Below are positions 1 through 10,957 of a DNA stretch of 64,000 nt, in pieces. The DNA is from Megaustenia siamemsis (lineage: Eukaryota; Mollusca; Gastropoda; Stylommatophora; Ariophantidae), in assembly GCA_032433765.1 (NCBI GenBank), contig JAVIAB010000051.1:146271568-146335567 (forward strand), read 5' to 3'. Below the pieces are notes generated by a model. That model was not told the origin of the DNA and did not search any database. It saw only the letters and a list, made by a program, of their open reading frames with translations. The position numbers and the translations under genes are program-made. Every line of letters starts with the position of its first letter. Position 1 is the first letter of the stretch.

Positions 1-76
1 TGAAGGTTAGTGTTGGAAACTGGTGACGAAGTTTCAATAAATGTTTGATTCCAATGTGCCTGTTGCACTGTGGGGT

Positions 77-470
77 GTGAGCGGCGATAGCTCAGTGATT
101 AGTGAACTGGACTACAAAGGACAAGAGGTAGGGTTCGATCCCAACCGACGGCTTCGGGGTTCACCCAGCCTTAAATGGGTATCGGATTTTTTTTCTGGAA
201 AAGTAAAGCAGCACGGGCGTAATACCGATCACATTACCCCAAAAATCATGTGCTGAAGGTCTGTAAAATATAGGGTCACTAACACCATATTTCCCTATAC
301 GCTACTTGGCGTGACGGGGTACTTTACTTTTTGCTTAAAGCGGCACGGGCGTAATACCGACCACATTACCCCAAAATCATGTGCTGATGGTCTGTAAAAT
401 GTATGGTCACTAACACCATATTCCCTATACGCTAATTGGCGTGACGGGGCTCTTTACTTTTTACTTTTTT
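77..470 (+). mobile_element. tRNA-derived SINE, copy 1, with duplicated body
   Basis: The head carries a tRNA-like A box (tagctcagtgattag) and B box (ggttcgatccc), the internal RNA polymerase III promoter of tRNA-derived SINEs. A body of about 130 bp follows, ending in a small inverted repeat and a T-rich tail (tttacttttt). This copy has the body twice (about 205-325 and 335-465), unlike the copies at 9517, 10958 and 20850. It is flanked by a 10-bp direct repeat, actgtggggt, at 67-76 and 471-480, which I read as the target-site duplication. No protein is expected. Confidence 0.85.
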
Positions 471-600
471 ACTGTGGGGTTAGTCACTGACAACATGTTA
501 TATTTTGGCATGTCATTTAGAATGTCATTGAGAGTTATGCTAATGACTGAATGTCGTTATATAGTTTGTCAGTCATAGGATATCATTGTTTAATATGTTA

Positions 601-1345
601 GTCATCATCATCATCATTGGGTGCCGTCTCCACATCGACGGTTGGCTACCATGGGGCTCCATTTTACACTGTCTCTTATCTTGATGGTCCACGTTGCTTA
701 ACGTTCACCTGACCACCTTCTGATGTTATCTGTCCACTTTAGTCTTGGTTTGCCTCGGCCTTACCTCCCCTTCCAAGATGACTTTTAGAAGGGTGTTATG
801 TCGCTTCACATGTCGAAATAATTGCAGTCAAGTTTTTCTAATTGAGTTATTGAGTTATTGAGTTATTGAGTTATTGAGTTATTGATTTATTGAGTTATTG
901 AGTTATTGAGTTATTGAGTTATTGATTTATTGAGTTATTGAATTATTGAGTTATTGAGTTATTGAGTTATTGAGTTATTGATTTATTGAGTTATTGAACT
1001 ATTGAGTTATTGAGTTATTGAGTTATTGAGTTATTGAATTATTGAGTTATTGAGTTATTGAGTTATTGAGTTATTGAGTTATTGAATTATTGAGTTATTG
1101 AGTTATTGAGTTATTGAGTTATTGAGTTATTTGCCGGTAGTCATCATTGCACTCCGAACATGTCCATAGGTGCTCAGATCACCTCCGCAGCAAGTCCTGC
1201 AGTGTCCAGCGACTGACGACTCCAGTTCTGTGTTGGTTGATAAATCGTATACGCCCATATTTTTCGAATAGTGTTATAGTTAAATGTGTTTTTCATTTTC
1301 AGCTGATCCAGAATTTCCTTGTTTTCTTTTTTTACTCAATTTGTC
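601..1345 (-). mobile_element. LINE C 3' end, antisense, interrupted by a minisatellite
   Basis: The sequence starts with a CATCATCATCAT tract and a conserved 3' terminus (gtgccgtctccac). It aligns by eye to the antisense LINE at 42653-44155 and to the sense 3' ends at 1425 and 35850. From about 838 the LINE is replaced by an 8-bp tandem array. LINE-like sequence seems to resume after 1134 (ttttcattttcag near 1290). There is no open frame, so this is a dead 3' fragment. Confidence 0.6.
838..1133. repeat. 8-bp minisatellite (gagttatt)n
   Basis: About 37 copies of gagttatt with scattered variants (gatttatt, gaattatt, gaactatt). Both flanks resemble antisense LINE C, so the array appears to have expanded within that element. 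Confidence 0.9.
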
Positions 1346-1424
1346 AGTGATAGAATGTAGCTCTTTCAAATTTCAGAGATAAATACACAAAAATGTTTAG
1401 GGCATGCAAAGAAACACAATACCC

Positions 1425-1615
1425 TACTGAAAGGTCATCTTGGAAGAGGAAAGTACACGAGGCAGAGGCAGACAAAGATTAAAGTGGGATGATAACATCA
1501 AAAGGTGGACAGGTGAACTTAAGACAACGTGCACTGTTAAGGCAGGAGATAAGGTAAAATAGCGCCCCATGGTTTGTCAAACTCTGATGTGATGGCGTCA
1601 CCAATGAATGAAAGA
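1425..1615 (+). mobile_element. LINE C 3'-end fragment
   Basis: The stretch reads like the terminal part of LINE C (catcaaaaggtggacaggt, then a short 3' UTR), parallel to 35850-36032. It is only the last ~190 bp and has no coding capacity. Assignment rests on visual alignment to the other two copies. Confidence 0.5.
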
Positions 1616-1782
1616 ATGTAAATGAGTGGCATGTCATTGAAGATGTGTCATTGACGGAAAGAGTCTAGTCTAATGGAAGCTACAACAATTGTTCTCTTCT
1701 GTATCTTCTTTGATTGTAGAGCTTTTAGTGAGCATAGTTTGTTACGTTAAAGTTTCCAGGTTTGCTTGTTTCACTGTAATAT

Positions 1783-2335
1783 GAGTGACATTTGGCGTGC
1801 GTGACATTTGACTGGTGTGACATTTGGCGTGCGTGACATTTGACGGGTGTGACATTTGGCATGCGTGATATTTGACGGGTGTGACATTTGGCATGCGTGA
1901 TATTTGACGGGTGTGACATTTGGCATGCGTGATATTTGACGGGTGTGACATTTGGCGTGCGTGATATTTAACGGGTGTGACATTTGGCGTGCGTGATATT
2001 TGACGGGTGTGACATTTGGCATGCGTGATATTTGACGGGTGTGACATTTGGCATGCGTGATATTTGACGGGTGTGACATTTGGCGTGCGTGATATTTGAC
2101 GGGTGTGACATTTGGCGTGCGTGATATTTGACGGGTGTGACATTTGGCATGCGTGGCAATTGACATATGCAAAATTTTACAGGCATGGTATTTTACATAT
2201 GGCATTTGACATGTGTCATATTTGAAATGCGTGACATTGCAAATATGCGGCATTTGACATGAGTGACATGTTAATTGTGTGCGGGGCATTCGACATGTGC
2301 GAAACTTAACGCAGTTAAATGACATGAGTGGCTTT
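1783..2335. repeat. 32-bp minisatellite built from a 16-bp dimer, with decayed edge
   Basis: From 1783 to about 2160 there are roughly 12 copies of a 32-bp unit. Each unit is two related 16-mers (gcgtgatatttgacgg and gtgtgacatttggcat). From 2160 to 2335 copies are much more diverged (atgcgtgacatt, gacatgagtgacat). Long antisense open frames here follow only from the repetition. Confidence 0.9.
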
Positions 2336-2426
2336 TAACATTTACAAGCGTATTCTCCAAGCCTTTCTTCGCTCCCTTTATTGTTTCATTTCATGTCTAA
2401 TTGTTGTTGAAAATATTAAGTAGGCA

Positions 2427-2497
2427 GGCGTTCCCTCCATGTGTCAAGGCGTTCCCTCCATGTGTCAAGGCGTTCCCTCCATGTGTCAAGGCGTTCG
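2427..2497. repeat. 21-bp tandem repeat, about 3.4 copies
   Basis: The motif aaggcgttccctccatgtgtc is repeated three times perfectly, then a partial copy. Confidence 0.9.
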
Positions 2498-2649
2498 TGG
2501 GTTATGATGCTAGTGCCAATTATTTACAATAACGAACGACACTTTAACAAATATTGTGCTTGGTATAGAGCCAGAACAGAGACAGATGGCGAGATTTGAT
2601 AAAATATCTTTAAAAGAAAACTGCTAGAACAAAAATTCATATAGGAGAA

Positions 2650-2716
2650 GGTGTATCTTGGTCTACGCCCTATGGGCCGGTTACGGCTCGAAAGGTCAAT
2701 AGATAGATAGATAGAG
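2650..2716 (+). mobile_element. Possible retroelement 3' end with (GATA) tail
   Basis: A GC-rich hairpin-like segment (ccctatgggccggttacg) ends in four to five GATA/ATAG repeats. Short tetranucleotide tails are usual at the 3' ends of some LINEs and SINEs. There is no second copy in the window, so the assignment is tentative. Confidence 0.3.
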
Positions 2717-2819
2717 CCAAACTGCTGCACGTTTCAAGCTTTCTTTCATGTTTGCCAATTATTGTCTAATTATACACTTTAATTATTTTGTTTACTCTGT
2801 TCTCTATTTTACACTACTA

Positions 2820-3510
2820 CATTGAAAAATAGAAGACCTACAAAAACACTTAAATAGACCCAAAAGCACGTAATAAATATCGCAAAAGAGAAACAGAACA
2901 TCAACATAACTATAGACGGCAGACAATTAAAACAAGTAGAGGAATTTAAATATCTAGGAAGTCTAGTGACACAGGACAAATTCACGGACAGCAGAAATAG
3001 ACTCAAGATGTAACATAAGCGTGTCAAATAATTGGACAGCAATCACCACTATTGTCCAACAAGGAAATAACTCTAGAGGCAAAACGGGCACTCTACAATA
3101 CAATCTTCATCCCAACGTTGTGCTATCAATGCCAGACCTGGACCCTAGATGCAAGAACAATAAGAAAAATAACCTCTACTGAGATGAAATGAGTTAGACG
3201 AATGACAGGAAACAGCCTGATAAATACATTCAGAAACGAAAGACTGAGAAAGAAGCTATGATAAATCCCAGCCAACGAATATATAAAGAAGCAACATATA
3301 AAATGGTTTAGCCACGTGACAAGTCAGAAAAATCAAATCATAACAGAAAAAGCCTTCAATAAAAGTTGCGAAAACACCGGACCCAAGGACCAACCACGAA
3401 AAAGATGGATCGACAGAACATTAGAAACACTAGGAAACATAACAGCAGCAGAGGCGAACAGAAGAACAAATTATATCTTCCCTCGACACTGAAATGAAAA
3501 TGTGGAATGA

Positions 3511-3540
<30 letters not shown>
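2820..3540 (+). mobile_element. LINE E, 3' fragment with (GAA)n tail
   Basis: Conceptual translation with several stops gives the region after the RT active site and the C-terminal part of a LINE (EEFKYLGSL, then a W-rich segment). It parallels the copy at 44156-45286 almost throughout. The fragment ends in a (GAA/AAG)n tract at about 3511-3540, the same tail type as the other copy. It is truncated at the 5' side and broken by stops. Confidence 0.75.
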
Positions 3541-3541
<1 letters not shown>

Positions 3542-3730
3542 TCTCTATTTTCGATTAATCTTGATGCTCGATGATAATGTACTTCCTGATTAGTAGAAAT
3601 ATCATCCCCATGTCAACCGTGTGACACTTCGACATTGTCTCGTCCACCATTTTGTTGGTATTTCGAATTATAATTATGTAAATGTGTGAAGTATAGAAGT
3701 ATAGGGGCGGGGAGGGGGTAGTGTGTGTGC

Positions 3731-3786
<56 letters not shown>

Positions 3787-4136
3787 GATATTAATGAGAA
3801 TATGTGGAATAGTTGACATTTGAGAGTAAAAGTGACTTATTGTACGCACGATATACTATGATATAGACATCGTGAGTTCGGTCTACAACTTGCATGTCTC
3901 CGTCTGATGTTTTGTGTTCGTCAACTTTCTCCTCTGGCAAAGTCCCTAGAAACTAGTCACTGAATGTTGCGTGTTCATCAGTTTTTCCCTGGCAGCCGTG
4001 TGCACATGGGTCCTTTGCGCACAGGCAGGGCAGATAACTCCGTCTTCGGAGGTACTCATATTTTTTTTCTGTCGATGAGTAATTGACGTTTGAAAACAGG
4101 GCTGGTTGCAGCAGAGAGAAATCATAAATAAAAATC
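3541..4136. other. No gene seen; contains (TG)n(AG)n microsatellite
   Basis: The only structure I see is a dinucleotide tract at 3719-3782, TG repeats passing into a long AG run. Open frames across it are artefacts of the dinucleotide repeat. Confidence 0.7.
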
Positions 4137-4235
4137 CCAACTGGTGCAGTCGGGATTTGAACTCACATCCTCTCTGTCTCGAGTCCGGCGAAAAAAAATT
4201 TGAAAGCACAAGTGCCAGGCCGGCAATCTTATACC
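4137..4235 (-). mobile_element. Second type of tRNA-like SINE head
   Basis: On the minus strand the order is an A-box-like segment (ggcctggcacttgtgc) and then a good B box (gttcaaatcccgac) about 60 bp downstream. The sequence differs from the 77-470 family. An A-rich stretch lies between the boxes. It may be a degenerate SINE or a tRNA pseudogene, and I cannot define the ends. Confidence 0.45.
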
Positions 4236-4379
4236 AGGTAAAGACAGCTAGAAAGAGCTATCATCCAATCATTTAACAACACTAGATGGTTATAATACTT
4301 CACGACACTCTTAATATGTGACCATCATTATTTGTAAATTATTTACCAGCTTATACAATCTAGATGTTCATAGTCTATT

Positions 4380-4945
4380 GGTTCTATTGGTTATGGAAGG
4401 CCTCGGTATCACTGCAAACGAATTAAAATCCATAATCGCTCAACCGCCCGTGTCAGGGGAATCATCCGAATTACTAACTCAACTCCCAAACAAAGAAAGG
4501 TAACTGTAGTCACCATCGTAGCAGTCTCAGCTCACGCCAAAAGAAATAAGGCGAAACCGCGCAGAAAGTGAACACAGCAAACTGTTCCCTGTCATACGAT
4601 GTCATCATTCATCGTAAACAATTGGAATATCGAAACATGATCACAACGGATGAAACACACAGCTCACGCTGTGCACAGAGCACTTAACTCAGTAGCTTTT
4701 GCAACAAGCCGGACTTGGAATATGAGGAAACTGCAACAAGGAACACTGCTGTATGTACTCGGCGGCGCAGATTTGTCCACTTCGTCGGCGCAGATTTGCT
4801 AAGTAGAACATCATTTTATTTCAACACAGAAAATGGCATCAGAGAGCCGAAATTAATCAAACCCCAGATGCATTTTCTACAGCGATCGAGAGAACGTGAA
4901 ACGTTCCACCATTTTGAAACGGAGTCCATGTTCATAGTCCTTCTT
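4380..4945 (+). repeat. Unclassified dispersed repeat K
   Basis: This stretch matches 34738-35050 (for example actgcaaacgaa..aatccataat, then gaatcatccgaatta, then cgaaagtgaac) and the reverse complement of 31150-31430. A second part (about 4710-4930) matches 33795-33840 and 34345-34525 (aatatgaggaaactgcaac; gcattttctacagcgatcg). The two parts occur in opposite order at the two loci. I see no coding frame, inverted termini or tRNA-like promoter. Confidence 0.65.
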
Positions 4946-4949
4946 TATT

Positions 4950-5662
4950 AGTCGTATACTGCATAGAAAGAAAAGACACCGTAAAGAAAAGAAAAAGAAA
5001 CGAAAAGAAACAAAAAGAAAATAAAATAAAAGGAATGGTAAGAAAGAAATAACCCAACGCAAGCGTAAAATATAACAAAGGCCACTACCGATACATTTTT
5101 TATCTTTACTTTTTTTCAAGTAAATTATCATCATGTACACATTTTCACATGTTTGAACTTATAATTCGATCAATAGGGACATCGTACCGGCCCTGTTATT
5201 TTAAATAGACCAACTTGGTTGATTTAAATGAACACAAAAAATAAAGACCGATAGAGCCTACATTTCTAATAAACCTCTTTTCTTAATACTCATCTTGTCG
5301 TGGCGGTCTCTTTCAGATTTCTTGTTCCCCTAATAAAATCAATCATCTTTTTTATTATCGATTATGTTATTTCAGTCCTTTGCTATTACAATCAATCTGC
5401 CAGATGTGTATCATTTCACCTGTCGTTGCTTAAAGCAAGAACATCATGTTTGATTTTTTAATCACAGAAACGTGGAAATCATGGACGATTGTTTGTTTGA
5501 TAGCTGCAGGTTGCACTGCGGTTCGACAGCTCCAATCACTAGTCAACATCTAATTCCAAGCAACTCTGTCTTTGCTCTTATCATCTAATTCCTTTCCCCC
5601 CCCCCCAACATTTTCGTAACATTCCCAAATCTCTCCATATTCATGACAGCTTAACCGCCGTC
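4950..5662. other. No gene seen
   Basis: AT-rich sequence with an A/G-rich tract (about 4966-5045) and a short poly-C run near 5598. I recognise no element in it. Confidence 0.6.
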
Positions 5663-5664
5663 TA

Positions 5665-7778
5665 TAGCTTGTTTCATAAGTCGTGCCCAACTTTTAAAAT
5701 CAATATCTTTTAAACCGCTTTTTGTATTTTTTTCAAAATTTGCATGTAAAGTTATAATGATTAGAACCCAACAGGGAATTAATTTCATTAAAAACAAACA
5801 TTTGGTTATTATTATTGCTTATTTGATTTATATAAATTTATAACGACCCATTGATGTAGTCAAAACTTAGTGTTTACAGTATTTAAGTTAAAAATAGCGA
5901 TTACAAATCTATACACGGTCAAATTTACGATTTTGCACGCTTTAAACGTGAGCTGTCTGACACAATTAGACACTTTTAGAAAGCACGAGGCATTGTGTGT
6001 TCCATTTCCGTTCTTTCATAGGTGTAGATGTGGAACAATAACATTTATCATGAGTCTTAAAATGAAATTCTGCAGTTTACAAAACATCGCAATAAAAATG
6101 TATGACTATTTTTGCAAAGAGGCTAAACGAGGAAGATTATTTCATTATTTAGAAAACCCTGAGAATAGGACAAGACACATTTTGGATTTATCTAAACGGT
6201 CATTTAATCGCTGGATTCAAGCACGTGACCGGCAATGTTCCAAATATACAAAATCACAAGGAAGAGCAAAAATGCTGGATAATTTCGACAGTGAACTTAT
6301 TAGAAGTGAAATTCGCAAAATGTTGGGTATGAATGAAACTGTTACAATAAGAAAATTAAAAGTATCGCTGAAAAAGAACAACAGTATTGAAATATCAAAG
6401 TCTACATTATGGAGGAATGTGAGAGCTGCAGGCTTTACATTCAGAAAGTATTCCAATGGACGAAACATCATCTGTGAGAAGCCACATATAGTAGTCATGA
6501 GAAGCAAGTACTTACGTGAAATAAAAGAGGTGCGCAAGCAAGGTTATGATATTGTGTACTTGGATGAAACATGGATCAATGTTCACCACACTAACCAAAG
6601 GGAATGGCAGTCATCAGATGGAAAGATTAAGAGATTAATACCTAGCAGCAAAGGACAGCGCTTGATAATTGCTCATGCAGATAGTCGACAACATGGACTA
6701 ATACAGAATGCAGAGCTCATTTTTCTTTCAAAATCCATAGACAATCGGGATTATCACTCTGAGATGAATGGTCACATATTTAGACATTGGATTGAAAATT
6801 ATGTTCTCCCATCACTAGATCGACCATCTTGCCTAATAATGGACAATGCAGCGTACCACAACATTGTTGCACTTGAAGATAAAGTCCCGACGTCATCCAG
6901 TACAAAAGATGCTATTAAGATATGGCTCACAATGGAGCACATACAATTTAATAACATGTACTTAAAACCTGAATTACTATCTCTAGTAAAGCAAAAACAG
7001 AGGACAAAGATTTTTCAAATAGATAAGATTATCCAAGAGCACGGTCATATAAGTTTGAGGCTGCCACCTTACCATGCTCATTTAAATCCAATAGAACTAA
7101 TCTGGGCAAAATTAAAAGGACAAGTGGCAGATGAAAATACAACATTCAAAATATGCGATGTAAAGACTCTTGCTAATCTCGCTTTATTAAATATAGACAA
7201 AGATTATTGGGCTAAATGTGAAGACCACGTCTTAAAACAGGAAGAGGAATATTGGAAAAATGATGGTTTGTGGAATGTTCAACCCCAAACAGTTATTAAT
7301 CTTTTAGACTCGTCTGATTCAGAATAAAAGTATATAGCCCCCACAATGTTGGCCCCTATATTACCTTAAATTATTTCAACAAACGGTCCTTTTCAGGACC
7401 ACACAACTATGAAAATTGGACATACAGGTATACCTTGATATTATCGTCCGTCCTCGAACTGAGCAGACAATAATTCTCCTGGTGTTTTGTTTTATCCAGT
7501 TATTTCCCCATTACGGCCACGCCTTTACCTAGTGAAAATTAATCGTAGAACAGCAACTACGGTAATTTCTATTCTTTAGGGCTTCACAATTTACAATTTT
7601 GACAAACATCAAAGAAATATCGCCGCTTTAAGAAAACTGCAGCTGCAAGATATTTGTTAAATATACATTTAAAGGGTCTTTTGCATTCTAATAACATTTG
7701 GAAAATTTCAAAAGTATTTAACAAACGGTTAGAGAGTAATAGCGTTTTGAAGTTGGGCATATGTTTTGAAACGAGCTA
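5665..7778 (+). mobile_element. Complete Tc1/mariner-superfamily transposon (long-spacer DDE type)
   Basis: The element begins TAGCTTGTTTCATAAG and ends as its inverted form (gaaacgagcta). TA dinucleotides at 5663-5664 and 7779-7780 form the expected target duplication. The imperfect inverted termini extend to roughly 110 bp: both contain tgcccaactt about 20 bp in, and both show similar AT-rich sequence further in, ending at a (g/a)accc block. One open frame fills the centre. Total length is about 2.1 kb. Intact ends and coding frame suggest a young copy. I see no second copy here. Confidence 0.9.
6050..7327 (+). CDS. Tc1/mariner-superfamily transposase, DDE with ~83-residue spacer
   Basis: Cut-and-paste transposase of the IS630/Tc1/mariner superfamily, acting in the nucleus on the inverted ends of its own element. 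I chose the ATG at 6050 (425 aa). The frame is open from an ATG at 5870, but the added 60 residues lack family features. The N-terminal part has two helix-turn-helix-like segments (about residues 45-60 and 98-133). The catalytic triad is visible: D172 in YLDETWIN, D265 in LIMDNAAYHN, E349 in LPPYHAHLNPIELIW. Between the second D and the E lie 83 residues, far more than in Tc1 (34) or mariner (34) and close to the group described as DD82E (Sailor). The extra segment is rich in charged and hydrophobic residues (about 275-330). There are no stops or frameshifts, so the protein could be functional. Confidence 0.88.
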   Translation: MSLKMKFCSLQNIAIKMYDYFCKEAKRGRLFHYLENPENRTRHILDLSKRSFNRWIQARDRQCSKYTKSQGRAKMLDNFDSELIRSEIRKMLGMNETVTIRKLKVSLKKNNSIEISKSTLWRNVRAAGFTFRKYSNGRNIICEKPHIVVMRSKYLREIKEVRKQGYDIVYLDETWINVHHTNQREWQSSDGKIKRLIPSSKGQRLIIAHADSRQHGLIQNAELIFLSKSIDNRDYHSEMNGHIFRHWIENYVLPSLDRPSCLIMDNAAYHNIVALEDKVPTSSSTKDAIKIWLTMEHIQFNNMYLKPELLSLVKQKQRTKIFQIDKIIQEHGHISLRLPPYHAHLNPIELIWAKLKGQVADENTTFKICDVKTLANLALLNIDKDYWAKCEDHVLKQEEEYWKNDGLWNVQPQTVINLLDSSDSE

Positions 7779-7909
7779 TAGTACTCCCGCTCTAACACGA
7801 CCTGCGTAGTTGATGCATTTATTCAGAAAATGATGCTGCCATCAACATTCTAATTTGATGGTAAAAGTAAACGTTAGAACAGACAGAACAACAATACTAA
7901 GAATCTGAT

Positions 7910-8945
7910 TTGTCCCTCAGGAAGTCCAACTAAGAAAAGACATCAGATTTATCCCTCAGGGAGTCCAACTAAGAAAAGACATCAGATTTGTGTCTCAGGG
8001 AGTCCAACTAAGAAAAGACATCAGATTTGTCCCTCAGGGAGTCCAACTAAGAAAAGACATCAGATTTGTCCCTCAGGGAGTCCAACTAAGAAAAGACATC
8101 AGATTTGTCCCTCAGGGAGTCCAAATAAGAAAAGACATCAGATTTATCCCTCAGGGAGTCCAACTAAGAAAAGACATCAGATTTGTCCCTCAGGGAGTCC
8201 AACTAAGAAAAGACATCAGATTTGTCCCTCAGGGAGTCCAACTAAGAAAAGACATCAGATTTGTCCCTCAGGGAGTCCAACTAAGAAAAGACATCAGATT
8301 TGTCCCTCAGGGAGTCCAACTAAGAAAAGACATCAGATTTGTCCCTCAGGGAGTCCAACTAAGAAAAGACATCAGATTTGTCCCTCAGGGAGTCCAACTA
8401 AGAAAAGACATCAGATTTGTCCCTCAGGGAGTCCAACTAAGAAAAGACATCAGATTTGTCTCTCAGGGAGTCCAACTAAGAAAAGACATCAGATTTGTCT
8501 CTCAGGGAGTCCAACTAAGAAAAGACATCAGATTTGTCCCTCAGGGAGTCCAACTAAGAAAAGACATCAGATTTGTCCCTCAGGGAGTCCAACTAAGAAA
8601 AGACATCAGATTTGTCTCTCAGGGAGTCCAACTAAGAAAAGACATCAGATTTGTCTCTCAGGGAGTCCAACTAAGAAAAGACATCAGATTTGTCCCTCAG
8701 GGAGTCCAACTAAGAAAAGACATCAGATTTGTCCCTCAGGGAGTCCAACTAAGAAAAGACATCAGATTTGTCTCTCAGGGAGTCCAACTAAGAAAAGACA
8801 TCAGATTTGTCCCTCAGGGAGTCCAACTAAGAAAAGACATCAGATTTGTCTCTCAGGGAGTCCAACTAAGAAAAGACATCAGATTTGTCTCTCAGGGAGT
8901 CCAACTAAGAAAAGACATCAGATTTGTCCCTCAGGGAGTCCAACT
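7910..8945. repeat. 39-bp minisatellite, about 26 copies
   Basis: Unit begins ctcagggagtccaactaaga. Copies are nearly identical, mostly differing by C/T in gtccctc versus gtctctc. Because 39 is a multiple of 3, the plus strand is open for 334 codons (repeat PQGVQLRKDIRFV). There is no start context, signal, flanking exon or codon-level constraint, so I treat this as non-coding. Confidence 0.92.
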
Positions 8946-8995
8946 GTGGAACGCCACTCGTTCAACAACCGTTAACTCTCACGCAAACAAGTAGA

Positions 8996-9501
8996 TTCCC
9001 ATCAATATTTTGTACCACCGGACACGAGTCTTTTTAAATGACGACTAAAATCATGCATTTTTTACGAGGTAATAGCGATGATGAAATGGCCTCGTAGTGA
9101 CGTTATGTCCACAAGTCTCTAGCTCTCTTTAACATCGCTTTTTTTTTATCAACAGCTTCTTTGTTGTTTCATCTGTTACTTTATGTTATCATGTTCTTTT
9201 GTTGTTTTCAGCAATTCTTTGTTAGTTTCTCAATTACAGCTTCGTTGTTGAATCCAAATCTGAGATTCTACAGTCAAAATCAGCGGAGAGAATGGGTACC
9301 TGGTTTGATGAGTTCAAGAAGGTGTTAGCAGCGAGAAGAGAAGAACTTGATTTATACCAGATTACAAAAACATACAACTCCAGGTAACATAATTGCTAAT
9401 AAAGAATGACACAAAATAACGAAACGTTTTGATCACAAGCCTTCATCAGTAGATAAGAACATTAAACAAACACAAACTTGTTTATTCTAGTTTTGACCTT
9501 A
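8996..9501. other. No gene seen; hammerhead-like motif on minus strand near the end
   Basis: AT-rich sequence with T-rich tracts. A hammerhead-like core lies at 9421-9449 on the minus strand and is listed separately. Confidence 0.6.
9421..9449 (-). other. Hammerhead-like core motif, copy 1
   Basis: The minus strand reads ctgatgaaggcttgtgatc followed by aaaacgtttc. The ctgatga half matches the hammerhead consensus, but the second half has caaaac where gaaac is expected. A recurrent variant is listed at 37323, 51014, 59175 and 63811. Decayed or coincidental here. Confidence 0.35.
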
Positions 9502-9516
9502 TTACACGAAGTTGTT

Positions 9517-9778
9517 CGGAGTCGCGATAGCTCAGTGGTTAGTGATGTGGACTACAAAGGACAAGAGGTAGGGTTCGATCCCAACCGATGGCTTCCGGGT
9601 TCACCCAAACTTTAATGGGTACCTGATTTTTTTCAGGAAAAGTGAAGCGGCACGGGCGTAATACCGACCACATTACCCCAAAAAGCACGTGTTGAAGGTA
9701 TGTAAAATGTATGGTCACTAACACCATATTCCCTATATGCCACTTGGCGTGACGGGAGTACTTTCCTTTATTTTACTT
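9517..9778 (+). mobile_element. tRNA-derived SINE, copy 2, with 15-bp target duplication
   Basis: It has an A box (tagctcagtggttag), a B box (ggttcgatccc), a body, a terminal hairpin (cacttggcgtgacggg) and a tail of tttattttactt. The flanking direct repeat ttacacgaagttgtt lies at 9502-9516 and 9779-9793. It was clearly inserted by target-primed retrotransposition, at about 262 bp. Expected to be transcribed by RNA polymerase III from the internal promoter if active. Confidence 0.93.
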
Positions 9779-9949
9779 TTACACGAAGTTGTTAAATAGA
9801 ATCAATTTGTTCTTCCCACTTGCTCTGTCCATGTTGAATGTGACCTCGAACCACACATTTGGGCCTCTTTTAATCTCCAGTTGATGTGGCTTATAACAAT
9901 GAAATATAAACCTTCATCTCCATAATAAATTTGTTAAATGGTATCATCT

Positions 9950-10850
9950 ATCTTGTCATGAAGAAATTGGGTGCGATTGAATGCGATGATCATCGCACAA
10001 TAAGCCTTATGAGTCATATGACTAAGATATTACTAAGAATTATCATGCGAAGAGTGCGAAACAAAATCAGTCCAGAAATTAGCGATGAACAGTGTGGTTT
10101 TGTAAGAGATAAAGGAACAAGCAATGCCATTTATATCATAAGATCTTTAGTATCAAAAGAGCCATAGAGGTGAAAACAGATCTATACCTATGTTTCATAG
10201 ATTACACTAAGACATTTGACAAAGTAAAGCACCAAGAAATAATCAAAAATTTTAGAAAGCATAAACATAGCAAATATATAAGAATAATAAAGAACATGTA
10301 CTGGCAACAAACAGCGGCCATAAGAACTGGAAACCAATTGGGAATGTTTCAACAAATAAAACAGGGTGTTAGACAAGGTTGTGTGCTGTCACCAGATTTG
10401 TTTAATATTTATAGTGAGATTATTTTAAGATCCATAAGGGGCATGCCTGGAATAACAATTGGAGGTCATAATATAAATAAACTAAAGTATGCTGAAGATA
10501 CAGTCTTAATCGCTAAGAGTGAAAATGAGTTATAAGAAATGTTGGACATTATAGTGAAGGAAAGCAAAAAGAAAGGACTCAGCCTTAATAGCAAAAAGAC
10601 AGAGGTAATGGTAACAACAAAGAAAAAGTCATCACCTCAGTGCAAAATAAAGACAAGTGGAACAATATTAAAATAGGTAAATGAATTTAAATATTTGGGA
10701 ACTTTGTTAACCTCAGACGGAAGATGTACAAAAGAGGTGAGATGCACAATGGCTCAGGCAAAAGCAGCTTTCCAAAAAATGAGGAAGATACTATGCAATC
10801 TATTTTTGACAATAGAAGCAAGAAAAAGAGTTCTTAAATGTTGGTTATAT
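9950..10850 (+). mobile_element. LINE A, RT-domain fragment, inactivated
   Basis: Reverse-transcriptase region of a non-LTR retrotransposon, from SGAIECDDHRTISLM-type residues through the palm to the start of the C-terminal domain. Visible motifs are [32 protein letters not shown] and the active-site box, here YAED instead of YADD. A frameshift near 10155 and a stop in gagttataagaaatg (10531) break it. Both ends are truncated: the copy stops in the sequence corresponding to LKCYVEP. The LINE clade is unresolved. Confidence 0.85.
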
Positions 10851-10957
10851 GTTGTCATTATTATAATTGTTATAGGATTCATAAAAAAGTACAATATATC
10901 TAGAAATTTGTGTATTTTTGTACTTTATTATAATTTAAGCTTACTATAACATGCATT

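Noticed and set aside
80..165. True tRNA gene
   Set aside because: A and B boxes are present, but the acceptor and anticodon stems do not pair and the unit repeats with a SINE body and target duplications.
5870..6049. Upstream ATG of the mariner-type transposase
   Set aside because: The first 60 residues lack helix-turn-helix character and lie in AT-rich leader sequence; the ATG at 6050 is the better start, though an intron or longer form is possible.
7990..8994. 334-codon open frame as a gene
   Set aside because: It is entirely the 39-bp tandem repeat; openness follows from the unit being a multiple of three.
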